Source: Hemicordylus capensis (taxonomy: Eukaryota > Chordata > Lepidosauria > Squamata > Cordylidae). From it: a DNA stretch of 64,000 nucleotides. The stretch lies in NCBI RefSeq assembly GCF_027244095.1, contig NC_069657.1, positions 46,994,857-47,058,856 of the forward strand, written 5' to 3'. The position numbers and the translations under genes were made by a program. Positions 23,601 through 32,625 of the stretch are shown in pieces (within the stretch, counting starts at the first letter, position 1; every line of letters starts with the position of its first letter). Below the pieces are notes generated by a model. The model was not told the DNA's origin. It did not search any database and saw nothing but the letters and a program-made list of their open reading frames with translations.

Positions 23601-26600
23601 GGACTTGAAGGGGGCGGCCGCCAGCCAAGCTGGGTTTTGAAGGGGGCGGCAGGGAGGTATCCTGCCGCCCGATTCTTATTTCTTAAGGAGCCAAGCGGGG
23701 ATTGAAGCGGGCGGCAGGGAGGTATCCTGCCGCCCGATTGCTCAAGGAAATACGGCGCCTTTGTTGGGAGGGGTAAGTAAAGCCCCCCCGTCCTTATTGG
23801 AACCCCCCACCCGAATCTTGCCGGATTGGACCACCCTGTGTCCGGACCGGTCCGGAGGCCTATAGAATGGCCTCCGAACCTATCCGTGCACATCCGTAGT
23901 GCACACGTGCCCTGTACTTCTGGCCAATGAGGGCAACGGGGCGGCAGGGAGGCATGCTGCCGCCCCAAAGACTTTTAACAGTAACGAGTGCCAGTGGGAG
24001 GAAAGCGGCAAGAGGGCTAAATGCACCCTCCCTCGCCCTTAAAGAGGCACCCCCGTCATGTTCAAACTTCGAACCGGGCTCCATGTTTGAACCTGTTCAG
24101 AGGCCCGTAAAAGGGCCTTCGAACAGGTTCATGCATATCCTTACCACAGATTACATAGTCCAAGGTTGTGAGAAAGCACCAGACTAGCTCCGGATTCTGG
24201 CATCAGCAAGGGACCTTGGTGAGATCATCATCTCAGTTCATGGTAAAAGCAGGATGGCTTTCTCGGTCAAAATCACACAGACCACCTCTTGTTTATTATT
24301 TATATTTGTAGACTGTCCTCATCCTGAGATCCCAGGACAGGGAATAACAAATTTTAAGACAATCATAAAAACAAAACATAAATAAAAAATACAAATAAAC
24401 TCACAAGCACACCTACATAATATCTCTTTGGAAGTCAAAGGCCTGAATAAAAAGGGCAGTCTTCAAACGCCTCCAGAAAACTGGAAGCAAGGGAGCCATG
24501 TGGAACTCAACTGACAGTGAGTTCCATTACCTCAGGGAATCTATCCCTTTTCAAAGTGTAAGAACTACCCAGTAATCTGAGAATATCATCATCATCATCA
24601 TCATCATCATCAATGAGCATCCAATCCCAGTGGATTCCCACCATCCAACAAGAATTCAGGACAACTGGCATCATTCTAGCCAATCGACTGGGTTCTCTTG
24701 AAGTGGGACACTGCAGATAATTTTCATTACAAGACAGACGTGGAGGGAGACTGAAAGTTTGGGCTCAAAGTTATTGCCCAACAGACTGAGCACGAACTGT
24801 GCACGAGTAACACCTCAACGTGTACACAGAGAGGTGCAGAAGTTTTCAGCTATTCCCCCCTTCTCTCAACAGTCACCTGTGCTTCCAAAAAGATGTCTCT
24901 GAGGGTTGTGGGGCATCAGATGAATATTTTGAGAAGTACAGGCAGCTGTAATGCGAAGTGGGAAGATTGCTGAGAATTGTCCCTTTCCTCCTCACACACA
25001 TGGAAATGGTCCCCGCATGCAATTCCTACAAAGGATGCAAGGCATTATTTTTATAATCGAATCTTTCTCAATCTTTGCAAACGTTTGCTCATCTGTATCA
25101 GCAGTAAAGCACCACTTGGCAGTATGAACTCACAACAGCCAAGATCACAGAACTTAATCTACCCAAGGGAGGAGATTGTAATGTGACAAAGAAAGTTTAA
25201 GAGTATAATAGATACAAACAGGATTGTCCTGTTCTTCTAACAGAAACACAAGAATCACCAAGAGATGTACGTTTTGGGTGGTACACAAATATATCAAATA
25301 AATAAATAAATAAATAAGAACCAAATTCAAATATAGCACATGGTTTCAAAATGTTTTAAAGTAGGGACATATTTATCACACTAGACGTGTGTCAAGCCTT
25401 TCATGCACCAATGGCCAATCCTAGGGTCCTTCTCCTTCTGTCCAGGAATTCCACAAATTCCTACTGCCTGTGACACTTATGCTTTAGTACTTACAATCCT
25501 CACATCCCTACCAAGTCCATTATTCCCACTTTATGGCCAGGAAAACCAAGGCACAGAGAAAATGAACAGCTGAGGTAGAAAGTGAATCCAGCCCTTCCAG
25601 GTCTTGATCCAATATAATACAAAACAAATCACTTAGCTTTCCTGCTACTGTCTAATCTGATGTGTCAGACACTCACTCTCCCACTGACTCTCTCTCTCAC
25701 ACACACACTTTTAAAATCCATTATATGGGTGTCTATGAAATTCACACCAAGGGCCGGTGCACTTCAGTGGTTAGAATATTGGACTAGGGCCTGCAGACCT
25801 GAGTTTAAATCCCCATTCAGCCATAAAACTCACTGGGTGACTCTTGGCCAGTCACTTATCTCTCAGCCTAACCTGCCTCACAGGGTTATTGTGAGGATAA
25901 ACATAATCATGTACCTCTGGGTTCCTTGGAGAAAGAGTGGGATATAAATGTACAAATAAGCAAACAAACAAGATCTACAAAGTTGAATGACCACATGGTA
26001 TTCATGTGGATGAGTGGGGAAGGAAGGCTCAGTTCTTCATACCATTACAGCAAATGACTGATGTCCTCAGAATAGGGCTCCTCAATTCCCCAGGATTCCG
26101 TTTTGAAAACCCAGCCTGACAGGTTTTTGCAGAATCTGAATGTGAAAACAAAGTGTGTTGTCTAGGCTGAAGATAGCGGCATGTCTTATGGTTGTTTAAG
26201 TATTGCTGCATTAGTATTATATCCTTGGAAACAGACAGCTTCCTCAACACTGCAGAATGAGCCACTGGCTCACTTAACACTGCCTGTGTCACCATTCTTC
26301 TGTTTGGCTTTTTTTCCTTAAGGGTGATGGTGGCAGTGTAGGGGAAGAGAGAGAAACAGCTGCCAAACAGAAAGCTCTCAGGAGTTCCAAAGAATGCTCA
26401 TTCCCCAGGACTGAATTAACCATGATACGCAAAGATACAGAGCAGATCTGAGTCCAGACAGAATAGGGTCTATTTCTAGTGATATAATCAACTGGCAGCA
26501 AGGAACACCCATCCTATACCACCTTCCTCCCTTAGTTTCCTACAGCTCAAAAAATAGCAGCTTCTCCCTCCTCATAAATCAGGAGCATGGCGATCATGTT

Positions 26601-28131
26601 TCGAGTTGTCCCACAACACAGAGCAGCAGCTTTCAAGAGGAGAAAATTGACGGGATGGGAACTTTCAGGGACAGGATGGAATTGGCATATGTGGCTTGTA
26701 TAACTTGTCTAGGCACTAATTCTGAAAGGAGTAGGTTGCTGCCCATTAAAGTTCAGACTACACTAAGATTCAGAAGTCTGGAAGATGTCACAGTAAAAAG
26801 ATATTTTACTGCTGCAGGGAGGACCTATTTATACAGCCACTCAATGCACCCAATTGCTTGAAAACCTTGTGTATACCTTTCCTGCTCATGGCCATGTGCA
26901 CCTATCACCATGTGAGGTCATCATGCAGAGGATCTTCTAGTGCATTCTTAATGGAACAGAAGAATAGCCTTCATAGATCAGACTAAATTCTAATGTTCTG
27001 TCTCTTGCTAGCTTGCTTAAAACAGCCCATGTCACCAGTTTTTTCAATTAAAGACTAATCTGCATCATCTTGCAACGGATCCCATGGTAACGTGTGATGT
27101 GTAATATCCTTCCTTTTGCCTGCTTCCAATCAATTTTTCTGGATGTCTCCAAGTTCAAATCCTATCACAGAGTGTCAAGTTCCTCCCTAGACACAGACAC
27201 ACATACACTGTGCTATACATAATACGTTACTAACATGACTGCCACACTGCTGATTGGCATGCAAATCAACCCCAATGCAGCAACTTGGCTAGACAAGGGG
27301 GGCGGGGGGGAGCGCAGCTTGAGGGTCACAAGTCCAAGAAAGCCCCGAGATAAAAATGACAAGGCTTGTGCAGCCTCAGAGAGCATTCAAGTGCAGATCT
27401 GCCTCCAGCTCTGTCCCAACCGGCCTTTGTTCTGCAGGCACTCAGAGCCTGGCTTGCTTCGCAAGGTGATGCATTCGAGCCCTACGGCACGCAAGGTCGC
27501 AAACACGAGAGCCGCAATCCCACGCAGCCAGCTAGGGCTGCCAACTTCAAGAACAGCCAGCCCCAGCTCCGTGCTCGATCTGCAGATATTAGGAGGAGGC
27601 GGCGACACGACGTTCGTTTCCAAGCCACGAAGGACTTCGGCAACTGTCTGGTGCGGATCAAGCGGCTATTACAGGCCTAGGCCAGGCAATGCTGGGGGTG
27701 GGTGGGTTTCACTCCTCCCCTTGCACGCTGCACGTTTTACCTGGGAGGACAGCAGCCACTCTTAAGCAGAGCTGTTTCAAAGAGGAAGGGGGCAAAGGAT
27801 GCGGCTGCGGGTCAGCAACAGTCTGAGAGTGCCGAGTCGAGGCGGGCGGAGGGGGAACAGCAGCCACGCGCCCCCCCCCCCCACCCCCTGGCTGGAGCCT
27901 GAAGGGCGCGACGTCGCACATGCTCACTCCCGCCTCACCTGCGAGCCCCCTTAGCGGGATCTGGGAGAGGAGCTCCCTCTCCTCCTCCTCCTCCGTTCTA
28001 CAGCTCCACCCCCCGTTCTTCCACCGCGTGCTCGCTCGCTCGCGCCCTCACCAGTGCCAGTTATTGACGTTGGTGGCGTCGGCGCGCTGCTCCACGATCC
28101 AGCGGGGGTCTCCCTCCCCCCACTTGGCCAT
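11621..28131 (-). CDS. AHSA1: AHSA1, activator of Hsp90 ATPase 1 (nine coding exons)
   Basis: Coding exons in transcript order: 28131-28052, 22362-22172, 21968-21886, 21187-21070, 19923-19829, 16404-16270, 13778-13677, 12567-12516, 11793-11621. Each is flanked by GT-AG and the frame stays open, giving 342 aa against 338 in human. The protein starts MAKWGEGDPRWIVEQRADA and carries the NVNNWHW motif at residues 21-27, split by intron 1. This motif (NxNNWHW in the family) is needed to stimulate Hsp90. Residues 1 to about 157 form the Aha1 N-terminal domain that binds the Hsp90 middle domain. A variable linker follows (about 158-200, exons 5-6). The C-terminal Bet v1/START-like domain ends EGIKQTFGYGARLF-like (here ESIKQTFGYGARLF). 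The product is a cytosolic co-chaperone that speeds Hsp90 ATP hydrolysis. Identity rests on near-complete similarity to the remembered human protein. Introns are rich in repeats but all exons look intact. Confidence 0.97.
11868..12182 (-). mobile_element. 5S/tRNA-Ala chimeric SINE (family B), full length
   Basis: Read on the minus strand: a leader GAGAGCTGCTCTTGCAGTAG, then a 5S rRNA-like part (TTTGCTAAGGAGGGTCCACC and GGATGAGTGGCTGCATGTGA). Next comes a tRNA-Ala-like part (GGGGCCCTAGCTCACCAGCA, then GGTCCCAGGTTCACTCCCTG), then a unique tail ending GGTATAAGGCCGGTTTCTAT. It lies in AHSA1 intron 8, about 75 bp from exon 9. Confidence 0.8.
13003..13311 (+). mobile_element. 5S/tRNA chimeric SINE (family B, degenerate-tRNA subfamily)
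   Basis: The 5S-like head (TTTGCTAAGCAGGGTCTGCC, then GAATGGGAGACTA) is well kept. The tRNA-like part is degenerate (CACTCTGGGAAGAGCATCTG, TTCCAAATTCCTTCCCTGGC). The tail is GGTATAAGGCAGCTTCCTAT. It lies in AHSA1 intron 7. Confidence 0.8.
13905..14430 (+). mobile_element. L2 LINE 3' fragment with ATGT microsatellite tail
   Basis: Encodes the L2 C-terminus GAFSVVAPRLWNALPEELRH and ends LKTDLFKEAF, followed by the T-rich 3' UTR, GGGCTGCCCTGAGCAGTAG and an (ATGT)n tail at 14393-14419. It lies in AHSA1 intron 6. Confidence 0.8.
14444..14562. mobile_element. palindromic MITE (ZNF143-like core type)
   Basis: Arms CTACAATTTCCATAATCCCT and, inverted, GGGAGTTGTGGTCCAAAAAC, with a central GGCCACTGTGGCT-like part. 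Same family as the copies at 46763, 47602 and 62843. Confidence 0.6.
14955..15845 (-). mobile_element. CR1 LINE, 3' portion
   Basis: On the minus strand it encodes the CR1 C-terminal segment (KEKDLGVMVDSLLKVSTQNV, MIRGLEHLPYEARLQHLGLF, TLEKRRLSGDMIEVYKH), then a 3' UTR ending GGCCTGATCCAGCAGGGCTG. It is broken by frameshifts and 5'-truncated near 15845. It lies in AHSA1 intron 6. Confidence 0.85.
16487..16665 (-). mobile_element. MIR SINE relic
   Basis: Reverse-strand reading shows GAGGATAATACTTCCCTTAC, then a GGTTGTTTGTAAGGATTACA-type block and AGATAATTCATGTG, matching the MIR 3' half. It is strongly diverged, hence old. Confidence 0.6.
16702..16937 (-). mobile_element. BovB-tailed tRNA SINE (family C) with 12-bp target duplication
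   Basis: Flanked by GCTGGAGCACTA at 16690-16701 and 16938-16949. On the minus strand the tRNA head (B box TTTGAATCCTC) is followed by a body with AATGGTAAACCCCTCCTGTA and a tail ending GTCGAAATTGACTTGACGAC, similar to the BovB 3' end. It lies in AHSA1 intron 5. Confidence 0.8.
17163..17262 (+). mobile_element. BovB 3'-terminal fragment
   Basis: AGTTGAAGACAGATCATCCT followed by a GAGAGAATCTATCTATGAGG block and GAGTCGACACCAACTTGACT match the BovB end at 5175-5260 almost base for base. Only about 100 bp of the LINE remain. Confidence 0.85.
17265..17565. repeat. GC-rich minisatellite next to the BovB tail
   Basis: A unit of about 88 bp starting GGCCCAGCAGA recurs at 17269 and 17357, with a decayed third copy (GTGGGCCTGGCAGG) after it. 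Shared blocks include GGCAGYCGCRARTGG and GGCTGCGA. It begins immediately after the BovB fragment. No gene is apparent, although all frames are open for about 90 codons because of the base composition. Confidence 0.55.
18130..19520. other. GC-rich unclassified stretch in AHSA1 intron 5
   Basis: A C-rich then G-rich segment with poly-C (18309-18320), a short GT run (18985-18999) and many overlapping but non-conserved frames. Near 19055-19115 it contains TGTCTACTCAGAAGTAAACT and TGAGTTCAGTGGGACTTGCT, a motif I recognise as a common squamate interspersed repeat. The right end CCTTAGAGGGAATAC resembles the CTCTAA-type ends of foldback elements, but no left partner was found. Confidence 0.4.
21500..21722 (-). 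mobile_element. family B SINE, tRNA-Ala half only
   Basis: Minus-strand reading has GCATGCAGAAGGTCCCAGGT and the tail CTGTATAAGGTAGCTTCCTA. It carries an internal GC-rich insertion (around 21580-21640) and a local duplication of AGCAGATACTCTAA near the left end of the tRNA part. Confidence 0.65.
23148..24143. mobile_element. hAT foldback element (outer), interrupted by a second one
   Basis: Ends are TAGGGATGTGCAC and, inverted, TAAGGATATGCAT. The flanking 8-bp target duplication is CCACAGAT at 23140-23147 and 24144-24151, exact. Long inverted arms include GTGCCTCTTTAAGGGT against its inverse near 24050, and GTTAAAAGTCTTCGGGG against its inverse near 23970. No transposase is present. Without the inner insert it is about 456 bp. 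It lies in AHSA1 intron 1. Confidence 0.85.
23367..23898. mobile_element. hAT foldback element (inner), inserted in the outer one
   Basis: Ends are TAGGGGTGTGCACGG and, inverted, TACGGATGTGCACGG. The 8-bp target duplication GTGCACAC is exact, at 23359-23366 and 23899-23906. Inverted arms include GGCTTTACTTACCCCTCCCA and its inverse near 23770. The centre holds hairpin modules GGGCGGCAGG-loop-CCTGCCGCCC near 23518, 23644 and 23709. Confidence 0.88.
24290..24560 (-). mobile_element. L2-type LINE 3' fragment
   Basis: The run from the TTTATTATTTATATTTGTAG tail to the AGTGAGTTCCATTACCTCAG segment matches the 3' UTR layout of the L2 at 368-700 (tail, then a GGCAGTCTTCAAACGCCTCC-like part, then GAGTTCCA). 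It is diverged and lacks open coding frames. Confidence 0.55.
24585..24612. repeat. (ATC)n microsatellite
   Basis: About nine tandem ATC units. Confidence 0.9.
25440..25640 (-). mobile_element. MIR-like SINE relic
   Basis: AACCAAGGCACAGAGAAAAT, with a GTAGAAAGTGAATCCAGCCC-like part and CCCACTTTATGGCCAGGAAA, resembles the central MIR segment in reverse orientation. Strongly diverged. Confidence 0.45.
25751..25970 (+). mobile_element. tRNA-derived SINE, family A
   Basis: tRNA-like head CACTTCAGTGGTTAGAATAT and B box GTTTAAATCCCCATTC, followed by CTCACTGGGTGACTCTTGGC, CACAGGGTTATTGTGAGGAT and GGGATATAAA, then an A-rich tail. It lies in AHSA1 intron 1. Confidence 0.8.
25980..27289. other. AHSA1 intron 1 stretch without recognised feature
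   Basis: Unique-looking DNA up to the CpG-rich promoter. No exon, RNA gene or repeat family was recognised. Confidence 0.4.
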
Positions 28132-28345
28132 CGGTGCCTCCCGAGTTGTTGTTGCCGCCGCCTCTTGCTCCTGCCGATGCCCAGCGCCGTCACCGCGCGC
28201 GCGCGCCTAGAAGCTACTAGAAGCGCCGGCAGCCGCGCCGCCTCTTGGTTTCCGTCACCGGCAAAGGTTCCTTCCGCTTCTCCCTTCCAGCCCTCCCACA
28301 CCATAGAGAGAGGGAAGGAGAAGACCAGAGTGTCATGCGGGGAGA
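27290..28345. promoter_or_regulatory. CpG-rich putative promoter at AHSA1 exon 1, probably shared with VIPAS39
   Basis: CpG dinucleotides become dense from about 27.3 kb to 28.35 kb and fall off sharply on both sides. The segment contains AHSA1 exon 1 with its ATG at 28131 and GC boxes but no TATA box near the start. VIPAS39 points the other way and needs a 5' exon upstream of 33365, so the arrangement suggests a divergent CpG-island promoter. GAA units spaced for a step-type heat-shock element (AGAAG-5 nt-AGAAG) lie at 28209-28223; this is weak evidence only. Confidence 0.7.
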
Positions 28346-28631
28346 ACTATTGACCGCCTTTGGCTATGGATCTCTATAGGGGTAGAGTGGCGCCACTCTA
28401 GGCCTTGGCATCTCTAATAGTGAATCACCACCCCCGCCCCGGCTTTGCTTTTGGAAGTCAGAGAGGAAAGCCAGGTCTGCTCCAGACAGGAAATGACCGT
28501 AAGGACTGCGATCATGCAGCTACTTCAAGTCTATAGCATTACTTGATCTGATTTATCTATGGCCAATGAGATCCAGCCAGTCACGTAAAACGTTCTTGGG
28601 GGAGGGGAAGAAAATCATAGAGACATGACGG

Positions 28632-28641
28632 CCACTTCCGG
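28632..28641. promoter_or_regulatory. ETS/GABP-type site
   Basis: The sequence CCACTTCCGG matches the ETS-family core (ACTTCCGG) typical of housekeeping and bidirectional promoters. It lies about 500 bp upstream of the AHSA1 ATG, between the two divergent genes. This is a motif match only. Confidence 0.45.
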
Positions 28642-29037
28642 TCTAGAAGAGAACTAGGTTGGGTGGGTTCTTCTTCTTCATGTAGAAAGTAATGGCGTAC
28701 CAGGACCAAAGAGAACTAGGTTCCTACCCCGACTTCCTATTTATAGATAATTAGGGTTGTAGCGTTGAGATGCCAAAGCCTAGAGTGTCACCACCTTGTT
28801 CCTATAGGCAACCCTTACTAAAGGCGGCTTTCAATTTTTTACCCGAAGTTCAGGCAGTGCGCCACTTTCCTATCTCTACGATCCCAAACGTATTTTGTTC
28901 TGCGCCTAGCTTTAACCCCTTAAGTGCTAACAGCTTGCAAGAAAGCTGCCCAAGCCAGCTTTGTGTGACGGTCTCCCTTGATGAAGATTCTGTAGTTCTA
29001 GAAGCGCAATAACCCGTTAGCAAGGCGAAGGGGGAAG

Positions 29038-29043
29038 GTATGT
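29038..29043 (+). promoter_or_regulatory. candidate splice donor of the VIPAS39 non-coding first exon
   Basis: GGGGAAG is followed by gtatgt, a strong donor on the plus strand just downstream of the CpG-rich segment. A donor is needed because the first coding exon opens at a splice acceptor with the ATG itself. Other donors in 28.4-29.5 kb are possible; transcript data would be needed to choose. Confidence 0.3.
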
Positions 29044-29130
29044 CGTTAGCTAGCTTGCTTGCTGGATGTTCATGTTCAGTCATCTTCCCATTTGAGGCTT
29101 CCCTCCTGGGAACTCGGAAATATAGTCCTC

Positions 29131-29144
29131 CTGGGATTTGTAGT
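29131..29144. promoter_or_regulatory. ZNF143 (SBS)-like site in the intergenic promoter region
   Basis: CTGGGATTTGTAGT is the reverse complement of ACTACAAATCCCAG, a close match to the ZNF143 core ACTACAATTCCCAG. A weaker relative (ACTATTAGTCCC) occurs near 29196. ZNF143 sites are common at CpG and bidirectional promoters. Many MITEs in this window carry the same core, so it could also be a repeat relic; no palindromic partner is visible here. Confidence 0.4.
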
Positions 29145-29564
29145 TTTTTGGGTGCTCACACACTTCTAGTATGAATGGACGAGGAGGAGCTCGGAAACTA
29201 TTAGTCCCGTCATGCTTTTCGAAGGCAACTGTCCCTCTCCCTTCTACGGTACGCCAGGAGTTGAGACTCTGCAAAGAGAGCGAGGCGTGTTGCTCTCCCC
29301 GTTCCCCCGGAGAAGGGCGAGTCCAGTGCAGAAAATGGATCGATTGCCTGCATGATCTGACGCCTTGCTCGTTCGTAGCTTCCAGTTCCGACGGTCTGTC
29401 CTACTCTTTCAAGGGTATCCGTATTTTTGTTTCCTGTGGAGGGCGGATAAGTGGTATCACCCCCCACACTTATTCATGGGTTCGCTTGGGATACAGATCC
29501 TTTTATTCCTCCGTAGAGTTTGGGTGTGATGGTGGCGGCGCCAACTCGAAATGTTTGTCTGTTG

Positions 29565-29805
29565 TTTCTTATATATCGCTCTTCAACAACTTTTTCCTCC
29601 ATAGCTGTTTAAATTTTTAAATATGAGAAAAATGTCTCCCTGTCCCAAAGGGGCTCACACTCGAAAGAGTAAAAGAGGGAAACACCACCAGCAACAGTCA
29701 CTGGAAGGATGGGTGCTGGGGGGGTTGAATAAGGACATTTGCACCTCCCTCGCTAAGCAGAAGAGAGTCATCATTTGAATAATGGTGCCTCTGCCCAGGT
29801 AGCAG
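29565..29805 (-). repeat. interspersed repeat, family D (L2-tailed)
   Basis: CCCTGTCCCAAAGGGGCTCA, with CCACCAGCAACAGTCACTGG and a GGTGCCTCT end, is shared in the same order with 41165-41430 and inverted in 40690-40955. The complementary tail (seen at 33108-33238) ends in GGGCGGTATAGAAATTGAAT, like L2. Confidence 0.55.
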
Positions 29806-30599
29806 GTAGCTACTTCTGGATTTTCCCAAAATAAATTCTACTAACTTGCTTTACAGTGGCTGTTGTTATTGCTGCTTGTATTATTTATATAGTGCAATCC
29901 ATGTTGAATTGACAGGTTTGTGACTTTCCCCCCACCTCATCAGTTTACCATCTAAAATAGACAATGGGGGAAGCAGTGGAGGGTGGGAGGTGAAGGGAGA
30001 CTAAGATAGAGAGGGAAGAATGTGGCAGATGTGGTTACATGTACTTAAAGCTTGGCTACAGTGAGGAATGAAGATTAGGATGATAATGAGGCCTGTTTTG
30101 TGAGGCAATGTCTGGGGAAGCAGAATGGGCTAATACACTATTGTGAATTACTTTGCTGCAAACTTACTAACAGCTTTGTTCTGCCCTGGTGAAAGATGTG
30201 ATCCTTCTGGTGAAGGATGTGATTGTCCTCTTGAGTAACATTTGGCGTGGTGTGCTCCATAGTGATCAGTGGCACTGTTAGGTATGGTGTGTGTATGACA
30301 ACAAATATTGAAGATTTATTCCATGATATATTCTGTGCAAGTAACTTGATTCCAGAACTGTTCAGCAGCTGGAGCAACAGGAAACTAAAAGGGCTGTAAC
30401 ATCTCTGAGATGTTAAAGGTGGCACCAGCTGTGCTGTTTGTAAGTACACAACTGTTTGCTGAAAATGGCAGCACAAGATGATCAGTGGTCTTCAGCACAC
30501 CTGTTAAGCAAAATCTTTCATTGAACCCGTGGGTTGTTTCTTTATAAATCTACTTATTCCACTGTTAGTGACCTGGTAGAGCCAATTTCCATTTTTGCT

Positions 30600-31115
30600 G
30601 TTCCTTAGCCCTACTCAGGCATTGTGTTGTGTGAATGCACAGTTTTCAGTACACTCATACGTGTTTTTGTATAAATGACTTTTGTGCGTGAAAAAATGAT
30701 TGTTCGTTTTAAAAGCGAACATAGGTATAAGCCTCTCAAATGTGTGCTACAGATATGTGTACTGCTGTACCTGTGTGAATAAGTGGGCCTCTGTACAAAT
30801 CTGTGTGAGAATGTAGGCCATTCACACATTATGTTCAACACTCCTACAACGAGTGGACAGTGTACACAGGTACAGTCATTCACATGTTATGCTGAATGCA
30901 AGTACAGCAGTATACTTCTTCTCTGTACCAGCATTTGAAGGGCCTGTACTCAAGTTCACTTTTAAAATGAATGCAGATACAGTACAGTAATTCACATAAT
31001 TGATTATTTATTTAATTTCATACAAACACATGTATGAATAACTGGACCTGTGTACAGATCTGGACCTGTGTACACTGCACACAGATTGTATGAGTGTTGA
31101 ACAGAATGTATGAAT
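30600..31115. repeat. interspersed foldback repeat, family E
   Basis: GGCCATTCACACATTATGTT, the ACAGTGTACACAGGTACAGT block and TTCACTTTTAAAATGAATGC match 1990-2300. Inverse copies of several blocks (TTTTAAAAGCGAACATAGGT; GTGTTGAACAGAATGTATGA) show a foldback layout. No transposase was seen. Confidence 0.55.
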
Positions 31116-31139
31116 GGAGCTCTTGTTTGCTAAGTGAAG

Positions 31140-31840
31140 GCCTGTTTTTATTTCACATATCCTGCTTGGAAAAACAGCAAAGATATTTGTGGTACTTTGG
31201 GATAAAAGGTTTATTGTAATGTAAGCTTTTGTACACTGAAGCCCACTTATCAGATGCATAAAGTGTTATCCTCATTTGGTAGATATATACACACACACAC
31301 ACGCAGAGGGCATAACTGGAGAGACTAAATGACCATAAGGTACAAGACTGGGAGTACAGCCTGGGACAATTCTATGTGAAGCTTAAATTTATACAAGATG
31401 AGCTCAGTGATCTATCTTCCCACCTTTGCTATGCTCATATAACACTTGCAGTGGGAGAGGAATCCATTGTTCCAATTCAGGCCTGAGCAAATAAGTAAGT
31501 CCAGAACTTTTTAGTTCTGGGCCAACAGTTTCACATTGGAATCCACCTTTTAAAAATTCCTTTGTTGAAAAATGGTGACACTGTCAGGTCAGCAGCAGAG
31601 TGTCCTGGGAGGCTCAAATGTTCTTCCACTGGTTTTTGAACATTACAGTTTTTAATGTCTGATTTGTGACTACTTGTTCTTTTAGCATGGAAACTGCCTT
31701 GATTGTGCTGTGTGGACAGTAGAAGGACATTGTTGATAGAGACATATGTCACATTGGGATATGAGCTAGTGACTGTGTCCCTGATGGTATGTTGATGTTA
31801 TTAATCTCCTGTAATAGTGTTGCCTGGATGGATATGTGAG
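31140..31840 (-). mobile_element. Penelope-like retroelement relic (left part)
   Basis: The minus strand encodes VSINNVLLLSTQHNQG-type text and EEHLSLPGHSAADLTVSPFF; the H-x-LPGHS block is characteristic of the GIY-YIG endonuclease end of Penelope-like elements. The 3' part carries ATGCATCTGATAAGTGGGCT. The element continues at 32626-33080 after a Tc1 insertion. The family call is tentative. Confidence 0.45.
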
Positions 31841-31842
31841 TA

Positions 31843-32623
31843 CAGGTGAAACTCGGAAAATTAGAATATCGTGCAAAAGTCCATTAATTTCAGTAATGCA
31901 AATTAAAAGGTGAAACTGATATATGAGACAGACGCATTACATGCAAAGCGAGATAAGTCAAGCCTTAATTTGTTATAATTGTGATGATCATGGCGTACAG
32001 CTCATGAAAACCCCAAATCCACAATCTCAGAAAATTAGAATATTACATGGAACCAATAAGACAAGGATTGAAGAATAGAACAATATCGGACCTCTGAAAA
32101 GTATAAGCATGCATATGTATTCAGTACTTGGTTTGGGCCCCTTTTGCAGCAATTACTGCCTCAATGTGGCGTGGCATGGATGCTATCAGCCTGTGGCACT
32201 GATGAGATGTTATGGAAGACCAGGATGCTTCATTAGCGGCCTTTAGCTCTTCTACATTGTTTGGTCTCATGTCTCTCATCCTTCTCTTGGCAATGCCCCA
32301 TAGATTCTCTATGGGGTCAGGTCAGGCGAGTTTGCTGGCCAATCAAGCACAGTACACTGTATACTTTTCAGAGGTCCGATATTGTTCTATTCCTACAATC
32401 CTTATCTTCTTGGTTCCATGTAATATTCTAATTTTCTGGGATTGTGGATTTGGGGTTTTCATGAGCTGTACGCCATGATCATCACAATTATAACAAATTA
32501 AGGTTTGACTTATCTCGCTTTGCATGTAATGCGTCTGTCTCATATATCAGTTTCACCTTTTAATTTGCATTACTGAAATTAATGGACTTTTGCACGATAT
32601 TCTAATTTTCCAAGTTTCACCTG
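31843..32623 (-). mobile_element. Tc1 transposon, internally deleted, 260-bp inverted repeats (copy 1)
   Basis: Starts and ends with CAGGTGAAACTC / its inverse, flanked by TA on both sides (31841-31842, 32624-32625). Terminal inverted repeats run about 260 bp from each end. The centre encodes, on the minus strand, only the C-terminal end of a Tc1 transposase ([13 protein letters not shown]-type segment, ending about GAQTKY). The catalytic N-terminal part and DNA-binding domains are gone, so it is non-autonomous. Confidence 0.9.
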
Positions 32624-32625
32624 TA

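Noticed and set aside
24585-24612. Coding Ile or Asp/His run
   Set aside because: Plain ATC microsatellite in an intron, with no splice sites around it.
27235-27765. 176-codon open frame near the CpG island
   Set aside because: The long frame arises from GC-rich composition; low-complexity residues, no homology recalled, and it lies in AHSA1 intron 1 on the opposite strand.
28207-28290. Heat-shock element upstream of AHSA1
   Set aside because: GAA and TTC units occur with partial 5-bp spacing, but no three perfect alternating units are present, so it is not called as a separate site.
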